A stretch of 64,000 nt of DNA from contig JBEVVG010000002.1 of the NCBI GenBank assembly GCA_040507225.1, forward strand, positions 558,001 through 622,000, in the 5' to 3' direction. A program made the translations under genes and the position numbers. This DNA is from Thiodiazotropha sp040507225 (GTDB lineage: Bacteria > Pseudomonadota > Gammaproteobacteria > Chromatiales > Chromatiaceae). Position 1 is the first letter of the stretch. Each line of letters begins with the position of its first letter. The notes under the pieces are model-generated. The model was not told the origin of the DNA and ran no database searches. It saw only the letters and a program-made list of their open reading frames with translations. Below are positions 18,920 through 26,842 of the stretch, one piece after another.

Positions 18920-19370
18920 ATCCCGCCCGTTCTCCCCTGATCGGGGCTTCACCCTGCTGGAACTGATGGTGACCCTGGTCATCGCCGGCGCCCTGGTGGC
19001 TCTGGTGCCCCCCATGTTGCAAAGGGCGCTGCCCTCGGTCCAGCTCCGGGGCGCCAGCCAGGAACTGGCCTCGGCGCTGCGCTACGTGCGCAGTTGGTCG
19101 ATCGCCCAGGGTCGTGAAGGACGTCTGATCCTGGATCTGCAGAAGCGGCAATACAGCATCACTCCGCGTGACAAGACCTACACTCTGCCCGAGGACGCGG
19201 AGGTCAGCCTGCAGGCTGCCTCCGATGAGCGTCTGGACGGCCACACCAGCGCCATACGCTTCTATCCGGACGGCAGCTCCAGCGGTGGGCGGGTGACCCT
19301 CAAAGCCGCCGACAATGAACGTCGTGTTGATGTGGACTGGCTCACCGGGCGGGTCTCCCTTGCGCCCTGA
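18906..19370 (+). CDS. gspH: Minor pseudopilin GspH
   Basis: A 154-residue prepilin-like protein. After a leader ending SPDRG comes FTLLELMVTLVIAGALVALV, the cleavage site and helix. The rest is a beta-rich GspH-type domain with ELASALRYVRSWSIAQGREG near residues 54-73 and a C-terminal RVDVDWLTGRVSL. ATG at 18906 overlaps the end of gspG by 14 bases and gives a leader of 14 residues; a longer frame upstream has no support. GspH is a minor subunit in the pseudopilus body and tip. Confidence 0.88.
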   Translation: MSGIESRPFSPDRGFTLLELMVTLVIAGALVALVPPMLQRALPSVQLRGASQELASALRYVRSWSIAQGREGRLILDLQKRQYSITPRDKTYTLPEDAEVSLQAASDERLDGHTSAIRFYPDGSSSGGRVTLKAADNERRVDVDWLTGRVSLAP

Positions 19371-19383
19371 CGGATCCCCGCCT

Positions 19384-19794
19384 GTGAGGTTTGCGGGCAG
19401 GTGTGGCGCAGCCCCAATCCCCGGATGCCTGCGTCAGCGGGGGTTCTCCCTGCTCGAAGTGCTGGTGGCGTTCACGCTTCTGGCGACCACCTTCGGCGTG
19501 GTCATGCAGGCGCTCTCCAGCAACAGCCGTGGTCTGGCGTTGGCCGGTGAGCACTCCCGGGCAGCGTTGATCGCGGAGTCCAAACTGGCGCAGGTGGGCA
19601 CCCTATACCCCCTGGAGGCCGGCTACCAGGAAGGTGATCTGGAAACGGGTTATCACTGGCGCCTAAGCATGAGCGAATTTGGCGCAGAACAGGGCTACCT
19701 GAAGCAATCCGCTTTCCGGGTGCGTGTCGAGGTGAGCTGGGGACCTGCAGCGCGCGAACGACGCTATCTCCTGACCAGCCTGCGCTATCGCTGA
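19384..19794 (+). CDS. gspI: Minor pseudopilin GspI
   Basis: A 136-residue prepilin. The leader ends LRQRG and is followed by FSLLEVLVAFTLLATTFGVV, a classic cleavage site with Glu5. The segment RAALIAESKLAQVGTLYPLE is typical of GspI, which nucleates the I-J-K tip complex. GTG at 19384 is taken as the start, 13 bases after gspH, because the more upstream codon would give an unusually long leader inside gspH. The leader of about 19 residues is still on the long side. Confidence 0.88.
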   Translation: MRFAGRCGAAPIPGCLRQRGFSLLEVLVAFTLLATTFGVVMQALSSNSRGLALAGEHSRAALIAESKLAQVGTLYPLEAGYQEGDLETGYHWRLSMSEFGAEQGYLKQSAFRVRVEVSWGPAARERRYLLTSLRYR

Positions 19795-19869
19795 GCCTCG
19801 ATGATGACCGCTTCGATCTGTCTGAAACACCTGTCTGAGACGACCCCTCGAGTCATCGGGACTGCACGC

Positions 19870-20577
19870 ATGAAGCGCTTCACTCCGGGTCGCAGGGCAG
19901 GCCGACACTGCGTCGGCTTCACGCTGCTGGAATTGATCATCGCCCTGGTGCTGATGAGTCTCATCGTGCTGTTGCTGTTCTCCGGGCTGGATCTGGGCCG
20001 GCGTGCCTGGGAGAAGACTGTTGAGAGCGGGGAACGACAGACCCAGGAACGTCTCGCGCTCGACTACCTGCGGCGTACCCTGGGCGCGTTGATGCCGGAG
20101 GTGATCGACACCCCGGACGGTTCCTTGCCCCTGTTTCGCGGTGAGACCGATGCGCTTCGCTGGGTTGGGCCCAGCGCCTCCCAGGCGGGACTGGGTGGCG
20201 CAGCCCTGTTTCAACTCGAATTGCGTGCCCGGGAGACGCAGCAGGACCAGGTGCTGTTGCTCAAGCGCTGGCTGTATCATCCGGAGGTGCTGGCGGAAAG
20301 TCCCGAGGCGGGCCTGGATTGGCGGAGTTTCGAAACCGGCGCCTGGCAACCCCGGGATCTGCAAGTGGCGCAGATCCGCTACAGCGAGCACCTGCTGGTG
20401 GAGGGCTTGAGCGGACTCGAGCTGACTTACTACGGTTCAAATCAGCCCGGTCTGCCGCCGGAGTGGCATCGGCAATGGCGGGATACCCAACGTGTGCCTC
20501 GCCTGATCCGCGTGCATCTCGTCGATCCCCGGGGTGAGACACCGCCGGTGACCTTCGCGGTAGGTGCGGCCCGATGA
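19870..20577 (+). CDS. gspJ: Minor pseudopilin GspJ
   Basis: A 235-residue prepilin-like protein of the tip complex. The leader ends HCVG and the helix reads FTLLELIIALVLMSLIVLLL. A beta-rich domain follows, with ALDYLRRTLGALMPEVID near residues 61-78 and a C-terminal RLIRVHLVDPRGETPPVTF. An ATG at 19801 is also in frame but would give a 39-residue leader, so 19870 is preferred; ribosome-site evidence does not decide between them. It overlaps gspK by 4 bases. Confidence 0.85.
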   Translation: MKRFTPGRRAGRHCVGFTLLELIIALVLMSLIVLLLFSGLDLGRRAWEKTVESGERQTQERLALDYLRRTLGALMPEVIDTPDGSLPLFRGETDALRWVGPSASQAGLGGAALFQLELRARETQQDQVLLLKRWLYHPEVLAESPEAGLDWRSFETGAWQPRDLQVAQIRYSEHLLVEGLSGLELTYYGSNQPGLPPEWHRQWRDTQRVPRLIRVHLVDPRGETPPVTFAVGAAR

Positions 20578-21368
20578 GGCGGCGACAGGAGGGAATCGTC
20601 CTGGTCCTGGTCCTTTGGGCCCTGGTGTTGCTCACGGTGATCGTTTCCGCGGTCTCCTCGTCGGTGCATACCGAGACGACCCTGGCTCACTACCAACTCG
20701 ACCAGACCCGGTTGAGGGCCCAGGCCGATGCCGCCTTTCTCTACGCCGCGGCGCGGGCCTTTGACCCGGACCCGGATCAGGCATGGAGCGTGGACGGCCG
20801 CAGCTACCGTTGGAGTTTCGATGGCCGGGATATGCTGATCCATCTGCAGGCGGAACGCGATCGGCTGGATCTCAATCAGGTCAGCGAGGCTCAGCTGCAG
20901 ACCCTGCTGGGAGCCCTTGGCGTCGAACCCGAACAGCAAAGGGCGCTGGCCGCGGCGATGCTTGATTGGCGGGACCGGGACAATCTGCATCGTCTGAACG
21001 GCGCCGAGGACGATGACTACCGGGCGGCAGGTCGGCCCTACGGGGCCAAGGACGCGCCCTATGCACGGGTCGACGAGATTGGCCTGGTGCTCGGTATGAC
21101 CCCGCAGCTGAAGGCCCGCCTGTTTCCCTACCTGGCGGTATCCACAACCGGTGACGGTGGGTCGAGCAGTCGTCTGCCGGGAGGATTCGGCGGCGCAAAT
21201 GCCGGCTTTTCGGTGCGTAACGGCGTTTGGGTCTGGGTGGAGATCGTTTCCGGCACCGATCGCTTCCGGGCGCTTGGCCTGGTCTCTCGGGCGAGGGACA
21301 GGCTGCACCTGGATGAGCTAAACTACGGCGTTTCCCGGGCCGCATGGCCAGAGTTTGAAGAGGAGTGA
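20574..21368 (+). CDS. gspK: Minor pseudopilin GspK
   Basis: A 264-residue protein with a short leader MRRRQEG followed by IVLVLVLWALVLLTVIVSAV; as usual for GspK, the helix lacks the Glu5 of other pseudopilins. The inserted helical domain includes LDLNQVSEAQLQTLLGALGV and MLDWRDRDNLHRLNGAEDDD, matching the GspK alpha domain and its calcium-binding region. GspK caps the pseudopilus tip with I and J. The ATG overlaps the gspJ stop (ATGA). At 264 residues it is shorter than many GspKs (about 300 or more). Confidence 0.85.
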   Translation: MRRRQEGIVLVLVLWALVLLTVIVSAVSSSVHTETTLAHYQLDQTRLRAQADAAFLYAAARAFDPDPDQAWSVDGRSYRWSFDGRDMLIHLQAERDRLDLNQVSEAQLQTLLGALGVEPEQQRALAAAMLDWRDRDNLHRLNGAEDDDYRAAGRPYGAKDAPYARVDEIGLVLGMTPQLKARLFPYLAVSTTGDGGSSSRLPGGFGGANAGFSVRNGVWVWVEIVSGTDRFRALGLVSRARDRLHLDELNYGVSRAAWPEFEEE

Positions 21369-21370
21369 AT

Positions 21371-22426
21371 GTGTTGCAGGATTGGGCGGGACACGCCTTG
21401 GGCCAGCGTCTGCAAGAGCAGTTGATCGAGCCCGTGCGCCAGTGCCTGGCGATGCGCTTTGCCCGAGGCAGCCAGCGGGAGTGCCGCATCAGCCTCGGTC
21501 CGCACGGTGCGGTGTGCGAGCAGCCCGATACCCGGCAACGCATCGAACTCACTGATGCAGATACCGATGCAGAGCGTTTCACGGCCTGGCTGTCCGAGGT
21601 TTTTCCCGGGCATAAGCCCGGTGCCCGGGTCAGTCTGTCTGAGGAACTGGTGCTGACCCGCAAGGTGCGTCTGCCACAGGCCGCACGCAAGAACCTCTCC
21701 CAGGTGCTGGGTTACGAGATGGACCGGCTCTCACCCTTCGAAAGCGATCAGGTCTATTTTCACTTCACTCCGGAAAGTGCACCGGACGGTCCCGCGGATT
21801 GGCTGGTGGGACGCCTGATCCTGGCCCGAAAGCAGCATCTCGATCCCTGGTATCGGTTGATCCATAGGGCGGGAATATCCATCGAACGGGTGACCCTGAC
21901 GGGATCCAGCGAGTCGCTCAATCTCAAACCCCAGGCCCGGGCGGGAGGCCACACCGGTCGTCGCCTGGATCTGCTGCTCGGGCTGTCGGTGTTGCTGATG
22001 ATTACAGTCTACCTGGGTGGCAGTCTCTGGCAGGAACGCCAGATCGCCCGGGACCTGGAACAGGTCATGCAGCAGGCGCGCAAGGATGCCGGGCGCTCAC
22101 GGCAGTTGCAGGATCGGGTCAAGCAGAGGCGCGATGCGGTGGCGATGGTGACACGCCAACGAGCCGAATACCGGCCCCTGTCCGATATCATGCTGGAACT
22201 CACCCGGCTGATTCCGGATGACAGCTGGTTCCGCCAGGTGAATCTGAATGCCGATCAGGTGTCGGTGTCCGGAGAATCGGACCAGGCCTCCGAACTGATC
22301 GGACTTCTGGAACGTTCACCCCTGTTCGAATCGGTGCGTTTCAAGGCACCTGTGGTGCGCAACCGGAAATCGGGCAAGGAAAATTTCGACATCATACTGA
22401 TCCTGACCCAGGAGACGAGCGGATGA
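21371..22426 (+). CDS. gspL: Type II secretion platform protein GspL (PilM/PilN-like)
   Basis: A 351-residue bitopic protein. The N-terminal cytoplasmic half (to about 190) has the actin-like remains that bind GspE, including QVLGYEMDRLSPFESDQVYF. One helix lies near 200-220 (LLLGLSVLLMITVYLGGSLW). The periplasmic part is a PilN-like domain with MLELTRLIPDDSWFRQVNL. GTG at 21371 has AGGAG five bases before it and is preferred over GTG 21365, which overlaps that site. Identification as GspL rests on its position between gspK and gspM and on the domain order. Confidence 0.82.
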   Translation: MLQDWAGHALGQRLQEQLIEPVRQCLAMRFARGSQRECRISLGPHGAVCEQPDTRQRIELTDADTDAERFTAWLSEVFPGHKPGARVSLSEELVLTRKVRLPQAARKNLSQVLGYEMDRLSPFESDQVYFHFTPESAPDGPADWLVGRLILARKQHLDPWYRLIHRAGISIERVTLTGSSESLNLKPQARAGGHTGRRLDLLLGLSVLLMITVYLGGSLWQERQIARDLEQVMQQARKDAGRSRQLQDRVKQRRDAVAMVTRQRAEYRPLSDIMLELTRLIPDDSWFRQVNLNADQVSVSGESDQASELIGLLERSPLFESVRFKAPVVRNRKSGKENFDIILILTQETSG

Positions 22427-22998
22427 GCGGGCTGGGGGGATCTCGAAAAGCCTGTGATCGCCTGCTGCTGGGATTGCTGCTGATCCTGCTGCTGAGCGCG
22501 GCATCGATCTATTGGCTGTGGAGCGGAATGCTCAATGGCTACCGCGAGGCAGCGGAGGATGCCCGCTACCGCAGCGCCCAGTTTCTGCGTATTGCCCAGC
22601 GTCAGGACGAATTGCAGGCTGAGCTGGATGCCCCGCAGCTGAAAGCACGGATCCGTCAGAATTACCTCACGGGTGAAGCGCCGGGTGTCGCCTATGCCGG
22701 TCTGCAGCAGCAGATCAAAGAGCTGATCGCCGCAATGGGGGGCGTGGTGTTGAGCACCCAGCTCGTGCAGCAACCGCGGGATGAGGAGTCGGTCACCGAG
22801 AAGATCATGGTCCGGGTACGCATGCAGGGCGACAGCCTGGTGCTGCAGAAGGTGCTGCAGGCCCTGGAGGAGCGCCGACCGCTGATGTTCTTCGAACAGC
22901 TCAGTATCCAGGCCCCGGCCCGGGTCAAAGAGGATGAGGCGGAGCGGCTGGATATCCGCTTCGATATTTACGGTTACTTCTGGAGTGGTCCAGCATGA
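22423..22998 (+). CDS. gspM: Type II secretion platform protein GspM
   Basis: A 191-residue bitopic protein with one N-terminal helix (LLLGLLLILLLSAASIYWLW, residues 14-33), a heptad-rich stretch to about 80 and a ferredoxin-like periplasmic domain containing RVRMQGDSLVLQKVLQALEE. This is the GspM_II form, which pairs with GspL in the assembly platform. The ATG overlaps the end of gspL by 4 bases and the stop overlaps the next gene by 4 bases. Confidence 0.82.
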   Translation: MSGLGGSRKACDRLLLGLLLILLLSAASIYWLWSGMLNGYREAAEDARYRSAQFLRIAQRQDELQAELDAPQLKARIRQNYLTGEAPGVAYAGLQQQIKELIAAMGGVVLSTQLVQQPRDEESVTEKIMVRVRMQGDSLVLQKVLQALEERRPLMFFEQLSIQAPARVKEDEAERLDIRFDIYGYFWSGPA

Positions 22999-23471
22999 GG
23001 CGTTTACTCCTCATTCTCTGCACGGGTCTGCTGGCGCTGATCGTTTATCAATGGCTGGAATGGCCGCAAACCCGGCACCAGGCCATCGCGGTCACCGCCG
23101 CATCCGCCGGCGAGTCCGAACGGAATGCATCTGCGGACGACCCTCCACTGCTGGGTGCGCCGGTCACCGCCTATGCCGAGATATTCGACCGCTCACTGTT
23201 CCGCGCCGACCGCACCGGTTTCCATGCCGAGGCGGAACCGGACAGCCGCGCCAGGGCGCCTAGGAATCCGCCCCGGTTCCGTCTGCTCGGAGTGATTTTG
23301 AGCGGCTCGGAACCCTCGGCGGCGATGATTCTCGAGCCCCAGCAGAAAAAAAGCCGCCTCATCCACGTGGGCGACGAGGTGGGAGAATGGCGGCTCGAAT
23401 CGATCGCGGAGGATCATGTGGTCATGGGTTGGCGCGAAGAGCGGGAAACGGTGCCGTTGAGGCCTTTCTGA
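22995..23471 (+). CDS. GspC/GspN-like type II secretion protein
   Basis: A 158-residue bitopic protein. One helix at residues 2-18 is followed by a low-complexity linker and then a GspC homology-region-like beta domain (residues 95-158): FRLLGVILSGSEPSAAMI, HVGDEVGEWRLESIAEDHVV. In xps-like systems this slot holds the short GspN/C protein that links the inner platform to the secretin GspD. There is no PDZ domain, unlike full GspC. It ends the recognisable gsp genes; gspD, expected next, is missing and an ABC-F gene starts 4 bases later. Confidence 0.78.
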   Translation: MRRLLLILCTGLLALIVYQWLEWPQTRHQAIAVTAASAGESERNASADDPPLLGAPVTAYAEIFDRSLFRADRTGFHAEAEPDSRARAPRNPPRFRLLGVILSGSEPSAAMILEPQQKKSRLIHVGDEVGEWRLESIAEDHVVMGWREERETVPLRPF

Positions 23472-23474
23472 GAG

Positions 23475-25391
23475 ATGCTGCGGTTCGAGAACCTGGCCCT
23501 GAGACGGGGCAACAAACTGCTTTTCCAGGATACGGATTTCATCCTCCACAATGGTTGGAAGGTGGGTATTACCGGCGGGAACGGATCGGGTAAATCGAGC
23601 CTGTTTCAGCTGATTCTGAATGAGTTGCAGGCCGACCAGGGACAGCTGAGCCATCCCCCCGGGATCGAGATCGCGCATGTCGCCCAGGAGACTCCGGCAC
23701 TGCCCCGGCCCGCCCTGGAGTATGTCATCGATGGCGACCGCAATCTGCGCGACATCGAGGCGCGCCTGGCCGCGGCCGAGGCGGCCGCGGACGGCGTCGC
23801 CCAGGCGCGCTGCCACGATCTGCTGCATCATGCCGACGGCTATCGGGCCCAGGCTCGTGCCGGAGAACTGCTTTACGGCCTGGGATTCAGCCGCGATGAC
23901 CAGACCCGCCCGGTGAGTCATTTTTCCGGTGGTTGGAGGATCCGCCTGAATCTGGCCCAGGCACTGATGTGCCGCTCCGATCTGCTGTTGCTCGATGAGC
24001 CGACCAACCACCTGGACCTGGATGCCGTGATCTGGCTGGAGGGTTGGCTGCGAAACTACGCCGGCACTCTGCTGATGATCTCCCACGACCGGGATTTTCT
24101 CGATCAGGTCACCGACCATATCGTACATATCGAGCAGCAGCAGGCGCAGCTCTACACCGGTAACTACAGCGGCTTTGAACAGATCCGGGCCGCGCGTCTC
24201 GCCAACCAGCAGCAGGCCTACGAAAAACAGCAGCGCGAGATCGCGCATATCCGCAGTTACGTAGAGCGGTTTCGCGCCAAGGCCACCAAGGCAAAGCAGG
24301 CCCAGAGCCGGATCAAGGCCCTGCAGCGGATGGAGCAGATCGCCCCGGCCCATGTCGATTCTGAATTCCACTTTCGTTTCTTCGAGCCACTGAAGAATCC
24401 CCATCCCCTGCTGAAGCTCGAGGAGATTGAAGTCGGTTATGCGGAACCGTCGATCCTCAATGGCGTCAATCTTATTGTGGAACCCGGCGATCGTATCGGG
24501 CTGCTGGGACCCAATGGCGCCGGCAAATCGACCCTGATCAAGCTGCTGGCCGGGGAGTTGACGCCCCGCCAGGGTACCCGGGAACCGGCCCAGGATCTGA
24601 AAATCGGCTATTTTGCCCAACACCAGCTGGAACAGCTGGATGCTCAGGCAAGCCCGCTGATGCATCTGCAGCGCCTCGATCCGAAGGCGAGTGAACAGCT
24701 GTTGCGCGATCACCTCGGGGGTTTCGGATTTCGTGGGGATCAGGCCCTGGATCGGGTCGCTCCTTTTTCCGGAGGGGAGAAGGCGCGCCTGGTGTTGGCC
24801 ATGTTGGTTTACCAAAGGCCCAACCTGCTGTTGCTGGATGAACCGACCAACCACCTGGACCTGGAGATGCGTCATGCCGTGGGACAGGCGCTGCAGGATT
24901 TTCAGGGAGCGATGGTCATCGTCTCACATGATCGTCATCTGCTGCGCGTCACGACAGATGAACTGTTGCTGGTACACGCGGGCTGCCTGGAGAACTTCGA
25001 TGGGGAGCTGGATGACTATCCGGCCTGGCTCGCCGGGCGACGCCGGGAGGTGGCCCCCGTACCGACCGAGGCGACCCAGGCTGAGCATACCTCGGCTGCG
25101 CGACGTGAACGCAAACGCCTGCAGGCGGAGCAACGCAAGCGCCTGCAGCCGCTCAAACGAAGCCTGGCTCAGTGCGAGGCGGAAATTGAACAATTGCAAC
25201 AAAAACAGAAAGCTATTGAAGCAGTATTGAGCGATAGTAGCCTCTACGAGGTGTCTCGCAAGGATGAGCTGAAAGCACTGCTTGGTGACAAAACCGAGCT
25301 TGACCGGTGCCTGAGTCAAGCCGAAGAGCAGTGGTTGCAGTTGACCGAGCAATTGGAGCAGCTGCAGGTCGATGACGGCGATCCATCATGA
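23475..25391 (+). CDS. yheS: ABC-F family ATPase, YheS type
   Basis: A 638-residue soluble protein with two ABC domains and no membrane part. Walker A motifs are GGNGSGKSSLFQL (near residue 35) and GPNGAGKSTLIKLL (near 345). Signature motifs are VSHFSGGWRIRLNLAQAL and VAPFSGGEKARLVLAMLV, and both Walker B sites read LLLLDEPTNHLDL. The linker between domains has the ABC-F helix region FRAKATKAKQAQSRIKAL. A basic, coiled C-terminal tail starts near 535. ABC-F proteins act on the ribosomal E site to relieve stalls. It follows the gsp operon after 3 bases but is not a secretion component. Confidence 0.93.
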   Translation: MLRFENLALRRGNKLLFQDTDFILHNGWKVGITGGNGSGKSSLFQLILNELQADQGQLSHPPGIEIAHVAQETPALPRPALEYVIDGDRNLRDIEARLAAAEAAADGVAQARCHDLLHHADGYRAQARAGELLYGLGFSRDDQTRPVSHFSGGWRIRLNLAQALMCRSDLLLLDEPTNHLDLDAVIWLEGWLRNYAGTLLMISHDRDFLDQVTDHIVHIEQQQAQLYTGNYSGFEQIRAARLANQQQAYEKQQREIAHIRSYVERFRAKATKAKQAQSRIKALQRMEQIAPAHVDSEFHFRFFEPLKNPHPLLKLEEIEVGYAEPSILNGVNLIVEPGDRIGLLGPNGAGKSTLIKLLAGELTPRQGTREPAQDLKIGYFAQHQLEQLDAQASPLMHLQRLDPKASEQLLRDHLGGFGFRGDQALDRVAPFSGGEKARLVLAMLVYQRPNLLLLDEPTNHLDLEMRHAVGQALQDFQGAMVIVSHDRHLLRVTTDELLLVHAGCLENFDGELDDYPAWLAGRRREVAPVPTEATQAEHTSAARRERKRLQAEQRKRLQPLKRSLAQCEAEIEQLQQKQKAIEAVLSDSSLYEVSRKDELKALLGDKTELDRCLSQAEEQWLQLTEQLEQLQVDDGDPS

Positions 25392-25534
25392 TTTCTTTCA
25401 GGCCGCTCATTCGCCTTCTTCGTGCGGGCCTGGCGCGTGGCAGGTGTGGACGGTCGATGTCGTGGAAGAGAGGATTCCGTGACGGTTGATTTTTTTTGCA
25501 TGGCTTTGGGAACGGGATTCTGTTTTTGGGGCCG

Positions 25535-25549
25535 GGTCAGTGACTGACC
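25535..25549. promoter_or_regulatory. 15-bp palindrome upstream of the RRM gene
   Basis: GGTCAGTGACTGACC is a perfect palindrome with a single central base, 78 bases before the RRM start. It could be an operator for a dimeric regulator or part of a leader hairpin. No regulator is identified. Confidence 0.4.
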
Positions 25550-25556
25550 GATCGTC

Positions 25557-25607
25557 CCGCTCAGCTGGTGCATGGGTGAGCGGAACGTTGTTTGTGGAAC
25601 CATGCAC
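25557..25607 (+). promoter_or_regulatory. Possible H-type pseudoknot in the leader of the RRM gene
   Basis: CCGCTCA at 25557-25563 pairs with TGAGCGG at 25577-25583. GTGCATGG at 25568-25575, inside that loop, pairs with CCATGCAC at 25600-25607. Stem 2 therefore starts inside the loop of stem 1, the layout of an H-type pseudoknot with connectors of 4, 1 and 16 bases; alternatively the two hairpins exclude each other and act as a switch. The structure ends about 8 bases before the GAGAG ribosome site. Pairings are seen; function is inferred. Confidence 0.45.
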
Positions 25608-25626
25608 ATCTAGTTGAGAGTCGATG

Positions 25627-25902
25627 ATGAATATCTATGTAGGAAATCTGCCCTGGAATGTTAAGGATAACGAACTGCGCGCACTGTTTGCGGAATTTGG
25701 GGATGTATCTGCGGCCAGTGTCATCATGGATAAGTTTTCGGGTCGTTCCCGAGGTTTTGGTTTTGTGGAAATGCCCAATACGGATCATGCCGAAGTGGCG
25801 ATCAAATCGCTGAATGATAAAGAGGTTGGGGGGCGCAGCCTGAGAGTCAACGAGGCCAGGCCCCGGGATGAGCGTCCGCCGAGAAATCATCAGAGACACT
25901 GA
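25627..25902 (+). CDS. Small RRM-domain RNA-binding protein
   Basis: A 91-residue single-RRM protein. RNP2 is NIYVGNLPW at the N-terminus and RNP1 is RSRGFGFVEM near residues 40-49; both aromatic residues for RNA stacking are present. A short basic tail follows (RDERPPRNHQRH). Bacterial proteins of this kind are often induced by cold or stress and bind RNA without known sequence rules. Two ATG codons are adjacent (25624, 25627); the second has GAGAG six bases before it and gives the standard N-terminus. The structured leader suggests that the protein could control its own translation. Confidence 0.92.
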   Translation: MNIYVGNLPWNVKDNELRALFAEFGDVSAASVIMDKFSGRSRGFGFVEMPNTDHAEVAIKSLNDKEVGGRSLRVNEARPRDERPPRNHQRH

Positions 25903-26223
25903 ATAACCGCCTTTCTGGAGCGCCCCGGATTGGCCGGCCTCATGTCCCCCCACGGGTAGAGACAGGCCCGGGGAGAACGGTTCGCAACATCCAGTTGCGA
26001 GTGGATAGGGTGCGATGCCCCGATTGACCGGTGCGCACCGGGCTCAGCGGCGGCATGATTGCCTGCCGGCACCTGGTCGGCTGATTTGTTGCGCCCTGCG
26101 TAAATATCTGCCCGGATTGCCTCTGTGCGCGTTCTGCCACTGACGTCCCGCTTGAATTCGGTATAATTGCTGGCGGATTTCACTGGAGTGATACGCGCCA
26201 TGGTTGCCGGATCACGGGTTGTT
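25903..26223. other. Gene-free stretch between the RRM and DUF2939 genes
   Basis: Over 300 bases with no supported gene. It has a 7-bp inverted repeat TCGCAAC/GTTGCGA (25982-25988 and 25994-26000) that could be a weak terminator stem without a T run, and a good promoter at 26140-26167. Otherwise I see nothing in it. Confidence 0.6.
26140..26167 (+). promoter_or_regulatory. Sigma-70-type promoter for the DUF2939 gene
   Basis: CTGACG at 26140-26145 and a perfect TATAAT at 26162-26167 are separated by 16 bases. The predicted transcript would start near 26174, about 50 bases before the ATG at 26224. Confidence 0.5.
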
Positions 26224-26694
26224 ATGAAAAGTTTTATTGCTCTCCTGGTACTCATCGCACTGGCTTTTCTGGCCTGGCCCTATACCGCCATCTATCGCCT
26301 CGATCAGGCGTTGCAGCAAAATGATCAGGCCACCCTGGAGGCGATGATCGATGTGCAATCGGTGCGGGATCAGATCAAGCGCAAGCTCAACAAGAACGTC
26401 CAGAGCAATATCGGATCGGTATCCAGCGGATTTGTCGATTGGCTTCAGGATGGCATTCGGCGTCTCGGTTCAGATGCAATCGACGAGATGGTCGACACCG
26501 CCTGGGTCGTCAATGAACTGCGCGCCCACAACCCGGATCCCCGCCAGGGCGGAATCATGGGGCAGCTCAGCTATGCCTTCTTCGACGGTCCGGACCGTTT
26601 ACTGCTGCGAATCGGTGAATGGGAGGACAATCCGGTGCATGCCCACCTCACCCTGGAAGGCACACGCTGGCGCGTCACTGCGGTCTACAATTGA
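26224..26694 (+). CDS. DUF2939 domain protein
   Basis: A 156-residue protein anchored by one N-terminal helix (MKSFIALLVLIALAFLAWPY). The segment YRLDQALQQNDQATLEAMID and the following VRDQIKRKLN match the DUF2939 family, whose role is unknown. The C-terminus is beta-rich (RLLLRIGEWEDNPVHAHLTL). ATG 26224 is chosen because the hydrophobic anchor begins there and the promoter lies about 50 bases upstream; an upstream frame extension would overlap the promoter. It is probably a single-gene unit. Confidence 0.8.
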   Translation: MKSFIALLVLIALAFLAWPYTAIYRLDQALQQNDQATLEAMIDVQSVRDQIKRKLNKNVQSNIGSVSSGFVDWLQDGIRRLGSDAIDEMVDTAWVVNELRAHNPDPRQGGIMGQLSYAFFDGPDRLLLRIGEWEDNPVHAHLTLEGTRWRVTAVYN

Positions 26695-26842
26695 TCCGTC
26701 GGGTCTGTAAGAAAATCTTAAGCAACTGTATATAAAGGCATTATTAACCAGAATGCCATTCCCGAAGCAAAATCGGATTAAAGAAACTGTGAAATTGGCC
26801 GAAGTTATACCCGTGAATATGGCTTAGCCGTATCCGTAGACT

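Noticed and set aside
23193..24875. A 560-codon open frame on the minus strand
   Set aside because: Antisense to the ABC-F gene, whose repeated motifs also make the shadow repetitive.
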